DNA of 64,000 nt from [Clostridium] clostridioforme AGR2157. Its GTDB lineage: Bacteria > Bacillota > Clostridia > Lachnospirales > Lachnospiraceae. Numbering within the stretch: the stretch's first letter is position 1; the number at the start of each line of letters is the position of its first letter. The DNA lies in NCBI RefSeq assembly GCF_000424325.1, contig NZ_AUJR01000023.1, positions 18,628 to 82,627 on the forward strand. Reading direction: 5' to 3'. The position numbers and the translations under genes are program-made. Under the pieces are notes generated by a model. It ran no database searches. It had not been told where the DNA came from and worked only from the letters and a program-made list of their open reading frames with translations. Positions 43,774-50,074 of this stretch are shown in pieces.

Positions 43774-43938
43774 TCAGGATTAGATATTAATAAGAATCAC
43801 ACGGTTTGCGGATGCGCCGGACGCTGTGACGGCCCCGGCGCCCAAGGATAAGGTGGTCCAAGCGGGCAGTCTTTTCCCGTCATGAAACAAACATCAATGG
43901 AATAAGATGTAATAAACAAACGGACCTGGAACTGATAT

Positions 43939-44466
43939 ATGAAATTCCTGATTTTTTTGTCAGAGGCAATGGTCCCTCTGATGATTTTTTATATTGTGGG
44001 CTTTGGCCTTTTGTCCGGGCGTCCGGTGCTGGACGATTTCATCGACGGGGCAAAGGACGGCATGAAGACAGTAGCCGGTATCCTGCCAACCCTGGTGGGA
44101 CTTATGGTGTCGGTGGGAGTCCTCAGGGCATCCGGTTTTCTGGATTTTCTGGGAGAGCTGCTTAAGATGCCTGCGGCCCTTTTGCATATACCTCCCCAAA
44201 TCGTACCTGTGGTCCTGGTGCGTCTGGTATCCAACTCAGCGGCCACAGGGCTGGTGCTGGACATATTTAAGGAGTACGGTACAGACTCCTCTCTGGGACT
44301 TATTGCATCCGTGCTCATGAGCAGTACGGAGACAGTGCTGTACTGTCTGAGCGTATATTTTGGCAGTGTAGGCATTACCAGGACCAGGTACGCATTGGCC
44401 GGGGGGATGATTGCCACGGCGGCGGGAGTGGCGGCCAGCGTGGTACTGGCCGGTGCGGTTAGATAA
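43939..44466 (+). CDS. spmB: Spore maturation protein B
   Basis: This 175-residue membrane protein pairs with SpmA in spore core dehydration. It shows DGAKDGMKTVAGILPTLVGLM, LVRLVSNSAATGLVLDI and MSSTETVLYCLSVYFG, all typical of SpmB. No strong ribosome site precedes the ATG (GGACCTGGAAC). It is separated from spmA by the island and cysK. The 165-base gap before it holds a GCGCCGG/CCGGCGC stem near 43817. Confidence 0.9.
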   Translation: MKFLIFLSEAMVPLMIFYIVGFGLLSGRPVLDDFIDGAKDGMKTVAGILPTLVGLMVSVGVLRASGFLDFLGELLKMPAALLHIPPQIVPVVLVRLVSNSAATGLVLDIFKEYGTDSSLGLIASVLMSSTETVLYCLSVYFGSVGITRTRYALAGGMIATAAGVAASVVLAGAVR

Positions 44467-44502
44467 AGCTGCGGCCGGTGCTGTCCGGAGCATAAAAAAA
44501 CA

Positions 44503-44531
44503 TTGCAATATCAAGGGTTATTGACTATAAT
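44503..44531 (+). promoter_or_regulatory. Promoter of the murL-murD2 operon
   Basis: TTGCAA (44503-44508), a 17 bp spacer and TATAAT (44526-44531). The transcript would start near 44538. Confidence 0.65.
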
Positions 44532-44553
44532 AGCCATAGAAAAAGGGAATCCG

Positions 44554-44697
44554 TTGTATGTGCGCCCTGTATATGATTATATCAGGGCCTTAGGGTGTGC
44601 CTGCGGGCAGCTGGAATGGACATTCCGGCTGGACGATCCGGACATATGCTATCGTACAGCGGGTTTATGCTGTGAAGAGAAGAGGAATAAGGAATGA
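44554..44697 (+). CDS. Possible small protein translationally coupled to murL
   Basis: Behind the promoter at 44503 and a GGGAA site, a TTG at 44554 (or GTG at 44560) opens 47 codons rich in Cys and Tyr (YDYIRALGCACGQLEW, RTAGLCCEEKRNKE). Its TGA overlaps the murL ATG, the pattern of coupled genes. No family is recognised. The weak start codon leaves open that it is only leader RNA. Confidence 0.35.
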   Translation: MYVRPVYDYIRALGCACGQLEWTFRLDDPDICYRTAGLCCEEKRNKE

Positions 44698-46154
44698 AAC
44701 AGTATCTGAGCCTGCGGGAGCAGTATCCCCGCTTTGCTTACAGAGGATATGAGATAGAGGAAAATGACAGCTGTCTGAGGATCACATACCGGTTTGAGAC
44801 AGTGGGACTGTCCGAGTTTGCGCCGGTGTGGGTGTTTCCGAAGGCAGAGGGGGACTGTCACAGATGGTCAAAAGACAGGCTCATGCAGGACATGATATTT
44901 TCCCTGGGAATGGTGGAGCTGGTGAGCTACTGGAAAATTGCCTGCCCGCCCACAGTGGCAGTGGAGGCCGGATGGCTGAACCAGGACCAGATTGACTGGT
45001 GGAAGGATCTGTATTTTAACGGATTGGGTGAATTTTTCTATGTGAATGGCATAGAGGAAGCGGATCCCAATCATTTTATGAATATCCGGTGTGCAGGCCA
45101 ATGTGAAGAGCGGTGTGCAGGCCAATGTAAAGAGCGGCATGCAGCATGCGGTGCGGAAATAGATGGGAATGGGAAAGCGGCGGGCATCAGCGCCGTAAAC
45201 AGTGATTCCCTGGCATCCGACGGGGTCCTGGTTCCCATTGGCGGAGGAAAGGATTCCGCGGTGACGCTGGAGCTTCTGCGCTTGGCGGGAAAGACCATCT
45301 ACGCCTATATCATCAATCCCAGGGGAGCTACCATACACACCACCGAGGCGGCGGGCCTGGACGCGGCCCATGTCATAAGTGCAAAGCGTACCCTGGACTC
45401 CAACATGCTGGAGCTCAACCGGCAGGGATATCTGAATGGGCATACGCCGTTTTCCGCGCTGGTGGCATTTTCCGGCATCATAGCGGCCAGGATGCATGGC
45501 CTGTCCATGGTGGCCCTGTCCAATGAATCCAGTGCCAACGAGAGCACGGTCCAGGGAAGCACGGTAAACCACCAGTATTCCAAGAGCTTTAAGTTTGAGG
45601 AGGATTTCAACTATTATCAGACCACATATCTGAAGGGGAGCGCGTACTACTTCAGTATGCTGCGCCCTTTGAGCGAATTCCAGATTGCCAGGTATTTTGC
45701 GGGACAGAAGCAGTACCACGGCATATTCCGAAGCTGTAATGCCGGAAGCAAGACTGATTCCTGGTGCGGACACTGCCCCAAGTGCCTGTTTGTGTACCTG
45801 ATTCTGTCGCCCTTTCTTACGCCGCAGGAGGTCATGGATATCTTTGGCCGGAACATGCTGGACGATTGGGACATGAAGGAAACCCTGGACCAGCTGATTG
45901 GGATAAAGGAAGAGAAACCGTTTGAGTGTGTGGGCAGCCGCGATGAAATAAATACGGCCATAGTGCTTACAATCAAGGGGCTGGAGGAAGCAGGTGAAGC
46001 GCTGCCGCGTCTTCTTTCCTATTATAGAACCACGGACCTGTACGGGACCTATGAGGCCAAGGGAGACCAGTACTCATCCTTTTATGACGGGAATAACATG
46101 GTTCCGGATGACCTGGCACGGCTGGTGAGGAAATACTGTGCAGATGGCTTATAA
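44694..46154 (+). CDS. murL: UDP-MurNAc-L-Ala-L-Glu epimerase
   Basis: This 486-residue protein matches the remembered MurL of Xanthomonas along its length: YWKIACPPTV, LGEFFYVNGI, an ATP-pyrophosphatase-like loop IGGGKDS (residues 183-188), LELNRQGYLNGHTPFSAL, VNHQYSKSFKFE, LRPLSEFQIARYFA, WCGHCPKC (Cys358, 361, 364) and KPFECVG. MurL turns the terminal L-Glu of UDP-MurNAc-L-Ala-L-Glu to D-Glu with ATP, bypassing free D-glutamate. An insert at about residues 132-175 carries a Cys-rich 8-residue repeat. The next gene is a MurD2-like ligase, the same pairing as in Xanthomonas. Confidence rests on many matching motifs, not a search. Confidence 0.83.
   Translation: MKQYLSLREQYPRFAYRGYEIEENDSCLRITYRFETVGLSEFAPVWVFPKAEGDCHRWSKDRLMQDMIFSLGMVELVSYWKIACPPTVAVEAGWLNQDQIDWWKDLYFNGLGEFFYVNGIEEADPNHFMNIRCAGQCEERCAGQCKERHAACGAEIDGNGKAAGISAVNSDSLASDGVLVPIGGGKDSAVTLELLRLAGKTIYAYIINPRGATIHTTEAAGLDAAHVISAKRTLDSNMLELNRQGYLNGHTPFSALVAFSGIIAARMHGLSMVALSNESSANESTVQGSTVNHQYSKSFKFEEDFNYYQTTYLKGSAYYFSMLRPLSEFQIARYFAGQKQYHGIFRSCNAGSKTDSWCGHCPKCLFVYLILSPFLTPQEVMDIFGRNMLDDWDMKETLDQLIGIKEEKPFECVGSRDEINTAIVLTIKGLEEAGEALPRLLSYYRTTDLYGTYEAKGDQYSSFYDGNNMVPDDLARLVRKYCADGL
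45087..45146 (+). repeat. 24-bp in-frame repeat within murL
   Basis: Two near-identical 24-bp units (45087-45110, 45111-45134) and part of a third encode CAGQCEER-type octapeptides. It falls in a variable insert absent from remembered MurL sequences. Confidence 0.8.
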
Positions 46155-46165
46155 GGAGAACAAAC

Positions 46166-47515
46166 GTGATAGAGAAGATAGAGCCCTGGATTAAGGGGAA
46201 GCGCATACTGCTTCTGGGCTATGGCAGGGAAGGGCAGTCCACGTGGAATGTCCTCAGACAGCTGGGAACATATGAAGTCCTGGATATAGCGGATTTAAAG
46301 GCTCCGGCCGCCAGGCCTGAAGACGGTACGGTGTGGCATACCGGCCCGGATTACCAGAAATGTATGGATGACTACGATGTTGTATTTAAAAGTCCGGGCA
46401 TTGTCCTGGAGCGGCCTGCGGAAGAATACAGGTGCAGTATATTGTCGCAGACAGAGGTGTTTTTCCAGTGTTTCCGGGATCAGATTATCGGAATCACAGG
46501 AACGAAGGGTAAGAGTACGGTCACGACCCTTCTGTATCACCTGCTTAAGCAGGCGGGCATGGATGCCCTTCTGGTGGGGAATATAGGCATACCGGCCCTG
46601 GACCATATGGAGGAAGTGAAGCCGGACACCAGGATTGTGTTTGAGCTTTCCTGCCATCAGCTGGAGTATATGACGGTTTCACCCCATATAGGAATTCTGG
46701 TGAACATCCATGAGGAGCATCTGGACCATTACGGCACCATGGAAAAGTATGTGGAGGCCAAGCATCATATTTTTAAAAACCAGCGCCCGGATGACATCCT
46801 GATCTGCAACGTACAGTGCCTGCCAAAGGAGGGAACCTGTCCCTCCAGGCTGATAAGGGCTGGTATGGACGGCAGCGGCAAAGAGCTGGATGTGGTTCAG
46901 GAGCAGGACGGCATCTGGGTTCACTTCCGGGGAAGGGCCTTTTGTATACCCACGGATGAAATCAAGCTGCTGGGACAGCATAATTATTTTGACATCGGCG
47001 TGGCCTATGGGGTGTGCAGCATACTGGGAATGGATGACCAGGTATTTGCCCGGGGGCTTAAGACGTACGAACCCCTTCCCCACCGGCTGCAGTATATTGG
47101 GGAGCAGGAGGGCGTGAAATATTATGACGACTCCATCTCCACGATTTGCGACACCACCATCCAGGCCCTTAAGACGCTGAAGGATACGGATACAGTACTC
47201 ATAGGCGGCATGGACAGGGGAATCGACTACAGGGAACTGATTGAGTATCTGTCGGAATGTCCGGTGCCACATATTATCCTGATGGAGGCCACGGGCAAGA
47301 GGATATACCAGGAGATACATAAATATTATCCTGAATTTAAGAACAGGGCCAGGCTTATACTGGCGGAGCATCTGGAGGACGGGGTCAAGCGGGCGCGTCA
47401 GATAACGAGGCCCGGTACAAGCTGCGTGCTGTCACCGGCCGCTGCCAGCTATGGCATCTTCAGGAATTTTGAGGAACGGGGAGAAACATTTTCACGTCTT
47501 GTATTTAAAAAGTAA
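46166..47515 (+). CDS. murD2: MurD2-type UDP-MurNAc-L-Ala:glutamate ligase
   Basis: This 449-residue Mur ligase has an N-terminal Rossmann-like domain (ILLLGYGREGQST), the ATP loop GTKGKST (residues 112-118) and the late DSISTICDTTIQAL and GGMDRGIDY segments. These look more like Xanthomonas MurD2 (DSIST.., GGHDRGLDW) than ordinary MurD, which has the SKATN motif. MurD2 adds L-Glu, which MurL then epimerises. The start is a GTG after AAGGAGAA, 11 bases behind murL. Whether an ordinary murD exists elsewhere cannot be seen. Confidence 0.82.
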   Translation: MIEKIEPWIKGKRILLLGYGREGQSTWNVLRQLGTYEVLDIADLKAPAARPEDGTVWHTGPDYQKCMDDYDVVFKSPGIVLERPAEEYRCSILSQTEVFFQCFRDQIIGITGTKGKSTVTTLLYHLLKQAGMDALLVGNIGIPALDHMEEVKPDTRIVFELSCHQLEYMTVSPHIGILVNIHEEHLDHYGTMEKYVEAKHHIFKNQRPDDILICNVQCLPKEGTCPSRLIRAGMDGSGKELDVVQEQDGIWVHFRGRAFCIPTDEIKLLGQHNYFDIGVAYGVCSILGMDDQVFARGLKTYEPLPHRLQYIGEQEGVKYYDDSISTICDTTIQALKTLKDTDTVLIGGMDRGIDYRELIEYLSECPVPHIILMEATGKRIYQEIHKYYPEFKNRARLILAEHLEDGVKRARQITRPGTSCVLSPAAASYGIFRNFEERGETFSRLVFKK

Positions 47516-47584
47516 ATCAGGATAAACATGTAAAAGAAACAAAAAAATCACAACCTTTTAAGAATTTTATAAGGATTTAGGGGG

Positions 47585-47613
47585 TTGTGCGAACACTTAA
47601 AATACTGTACAAT
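47585..47613 (+). promoter_or_regulatory. Promoter of the FabT homologue
   Basis: TTGTGC (47585-47590), 17 bp, TACAAT (47608-47613). CACAACC (47549) and GGTTGTG (47583) form a dyad around the -35 region that may be part of a terminator of murD2 or an operator. Confidence 0.5.
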
Positions 47614-47653
47614 CAGTAAGAAGCTTTTGAAGCAGAAAGTGAAAGGGAGAAAC

Positions 47654-48088
47654 GTGGGAGCTTACGAGACGCTGAATGAAGTTTTGGTTAGCCTGTTCCG
47701 CGATGTCAATGATATAGAGCAGAAGGCAATTATCACCTCGGAGTTTAGTGATATTACCAATAACGATATGCATGTCATAGACGTTATAGGCATAGACAGG
47801 CCAAAGAACATGTCATCCATAGCCCGGGAACTGTCGGTTACGGTGGGAACATTGACTATATCCGTGAACAGCCTGGTAAAAAAGGGCTATGTAGTCCGTA
47901 ACCGCAGCAGTGAGGACCGCAGGGTCGTGTTCATATCCCTTTCAGAAAAAGGAGTTAAGGCATATTATCATCATAAGAAGTTCCATGAACAGATGATAGA
48001 CAGCGTAGTAGAAGAACTGACAGAGGAAGAGCTGGAGGCCCTGGTAAAGGCGCTGACAAAGCTCAATAACTGGTTCAGAAGCTTTTAA
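47654..48088 (+). CDS. fabT: MarR-family fatty acid repressor, FabT homologue
   Basis: This 144-residue regulator resembles streptococcal FabT in length and sequence: LNEVLVSLFRDVNDIEQ, NNDMHVIDVIG, SIARELSVTVGTLTISVNSLVKKGYV (recognition helix), RSSEDRRVVFISLSEKG and KFHEQMID. FabT represses fatty acid genes, helped by acyl-ACP. The GTG at 47654 follows AAAGGGAGAAAC; an upstream in-frame start overlaps the promoter and is rejected. In streptococci fabT is inside the fab cluster; here it is about 30 kb away, but a matching palindrome covers the fabH promoter. Confidence 0.82.
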   Translation: MGAYETLNEVLVSLFRDVNDIEQKAIITSEFSDITNNDMHVIDVIGIDRPKNMSSIARELSVTVGTLTISVNSLVKKGYVVRNRSSEDRRVVFISLSEKGVKAYYHHKKFHEQMIDSVVEELTEEELEALVKALTKLNNWFRSF

Positions 48089-48116
48089 GAGGATTATTTA
48101 AGGAGGCTTTACAATT

Positions 48117-48683
48117 ATGAAAAAATGGTTGATTGGTGTTATGACCGTCCTGATGGCAGTATCCCTGGCAGCCTGTACACCTACCACTGAAAAACAGAAA
48201 AAAGAAACCACCGCTGCTGCTAAATCCCAGGAGGATATGATACCGCCAAGCACAGGCGGAGCCAGCGATAAAGTTCCGGACCCCAACGTTATGCCGGTAG
48301 CTGTGATTTCCGTATATCACGGCGGCGGAGGAAGCCTGGTGCAGGATATGGATTCCCTTGACACGGAAGGGCTGGACGCACAGCTTCTGGTAGACAAGCT
48401 GATTGAATACGGCGTGCTGACTGACGGCACAGAGGTCCTTGGTTTTGACGTTGAGGGCAAGGATGAGAACGCGGTTGGAACCCTGGATTTAAATCAGGCT
48501 GAGAGCGCAGAGGGCTGTTCCGACAAGATGTTCCTCACTGAGATTGGCAATACCTTTACGGAGAACTTTGAGCTGTCCAAGCTTAAGCTTAAGGTGAACG
48601 GCGCCAACTATGAAGGCGATGACATTAAGCAGGGAGATAATGATTATCTTACCTATAATGCAGACTATGAGTCTGTTGAATAA
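48117..48683 (+). CDS. Lipoprotein with a GerMN-like domain
   Basis: This 188-residue secreted protein has a lipobox LAAC (Cys20), a Thr/Lys/Ser-rich linker, and a C-terminal domain of about 130 residues. That domain includes NTFTENFELSKLKLKVNGANYEG-like text resembling the GerMN (spore germination/sporulation) domain. AAGGAGG precedes the ATG. It follows fabT by 28 bases, so they may be co-transcribed. Domain assignment is tentative. Confidence 0.55.
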   Translation: MKKWLIGVMTVLMAVSLAACTPTTEKQKKETTAAAKSQEDMIPPSTGGASDKVPDPNVMPVAVISVYHGGGGSLVQDMDSLDTEGLDAQLLVDKLIEYGVLTDGTEVLGFDVEGKDENAVGTLDLNQAESAEGCSDKMFLTEIGNTFTENFELSKLKLKVNGANYEGDDIKQGDNDYLTYNADYESVE

Positions 48684-48691
48684 ATAAGTGA

Positions 48692-49005
48692 AAGAGGCAG
48701 GGCGAAGCCATTCTGCTGAAGGGCGTTGAGGAAGCGGTTGGTGTTGGCCGCCGTGAGTTGGGAGCTGCCAGAATGCTAAAGGAGAATGAGGATGCCCTGG
48801 AGGGAACTGTAAAGCTTTTGTCTCAGCCGGGAGAGGAAGATGCGCAGGTTACTGGCATGACAGCCGCTGAGGCCAGACGTTTCCCGATACCAAGGCCAGA
48901 TGGCATTTACCCTGGCGGGGCCTGGGATGCATGAAGCTGTCCCGGAATAAGCTGGCTCAGGAGCAGATGAGCCAGGAACAGATTGGCCAGGAGCAGCCGT
49001 CTTGA
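48692..49005 (+). pseudogene. Probable gene remnants before nagB
   Basis: An 80-codon open stretch (48692-48934) without start or ribosome site reads KGVEEAVGVGRRELGAARML and PIPRPDGIYPGGAWDA. A second frame of 24 codons overlaps its stop with ATGA (48931-49005) and carries a QEQ repeat. The text is protein-like with host codon use, but no family is recognised and the N-terminus is missing. Confidence 0.35.
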
Positions 49006-49036
49006 GCTTTGTTGATATGTGATGTGAAGTTAAAAA

Positions 49037-49077
49037 ACCATGCCTCTTTCCGGTCGGGGGGAGAGGCATGGTTTTTA
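49037..49077. terminator. Bidirectional terminator
   Basis: ACCATGCCTCT and AGAGGCATGGT form an 11-bp stem with A6 on the left and T5 on the right, so it can end both the rightward transcripts and nagB. Confidence 0.8.
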
Positions 49078-49139
49078 TAATATAAGATTTCCGATGATAA
49101 AATATCATTATTAAGTATGCCGGTGATAAGCAGGCCTGA

Positions 49140-49865
49140 TTATAATTTAGCCATGGCCGCTTCGTCTGCAACAACAATCACATCGTTATGTAGCTGAAGT
49201 ACGGATGCAGGAACATGAGGGGTTACAGGGCCGCAGAGCACATCATGGAGAATCTGAGCCTTGTCAGAGCCGCTGACAACCAGAAGAATTTTTTCAGCCT
49301 TCATAATGGTTCCGATACCCATGGTATAAGCCTGCTTCGGAACCTCATCAATGGAAGCAAAGAAACGCTTATTGGCCTCAATGGTGCTCTGGGTCAGGTC
49401 CACACAGTGAGTGGTCTTGGCAAACTCTTCGTCTGGCTCGTTAAAACCGATGTGGCCGTTATGTCCCAGGCCCAGAAGCTGCAGGTCAATACCGCCCAGA
49501 CTCTTAATCACGTCCTCATAGCGGGAGCATTCCTTATCGCTGTCAGACTGGGTGCCGTCGGGAATATTGGTACAATCCATGTTGATGTTAATGTGCTTGA
49601 AGAGATTGTTATACATGAAGTAGTAGTAGCTCTGGTCATTATCCCTGGTAAGACCTCTGTATTCATCCAGGTTCACGCTCTTTACACTGGAGAAATCCAA
49701 ATCGCCTTTGTTGTACCATTCAATCAGCTGCCTATAAGTGCCGATTGGGGTGGAACCGGTTGCCAGGCCAAGGACACAGTCAGGCTTCATCAGTACCTGG
49801 GAAGCGATGATGCTGGCTGCCTTGCGGCTTAATTCTTCGTAATCTTTTGCTTTGTAGATTTTCAT
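49140..49865 (-). CDS. nagB: Glucosamine-6-phosphate deaminase
   Basis: This 241-residue enzyme converts glucosamine 6-phosphate to fructose 6-phosphate and ammonia, linking amino sugar use to glycolysis. Family segments are LGLATGSTPIGTYRQLI, VNLDEYRGLTRDNDQSYYYFM, LLGLGHNGHIGFNEP (catalytic Asp/His region) and VDLTQSTIEANKRFF. AAAGGTGG selects the ATG at 49865; 21 upstream codons are open but lack a ribosome site. It stands alone, without nagA, and is divergent from the repeat protein. Confidence 0.94.
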   Translation of the reverse strand: MKIYKAKDYEELSRKAASIIASQVLMKPDCVLGLATGSTPIGTYRQLIEWYNKGDLDFSSVKSVNLDEYRGLTRDNDQSYYYFMYNNLFKHININMDCTNIPDGTQSDSDKECSRYEDVIKSLGGIDLQLLGLGHNGHIGFNEPDEEFAKTTHCVDLTQSTIEANKRFFASIDEVPKQAYTMGIGTIMKAEKILLVVSGSDKAQILHDVLCGPVTPHVPASVLQLHNDVIVVADEAAMAKL

Positions 49866-50074
49866 AATAATTGCCACCTTTCCATACATTATTAGTAGTT
49901 GCGGTGCCCCGGATATCCAGAAGGTCACTGTTTTGAAAAAAATTTCTATTAATCTTTAAATATAGGATAACATTTTCCTAACATACTTTCAAGGGGTAAA
50001 TGCATAAAATATTTATAAAAGCAGATAGGCCGTGTACAGGGCAGCTGCAGATTATGGGTGCGAGGAGTGAAAGT

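Noticed and set aside
47585..47653. Longer N-terminus for the FabT homologue
   Set aside because: The extra codons overlap the promoter and the family length of 144 residues is met from the GTG at 47654.
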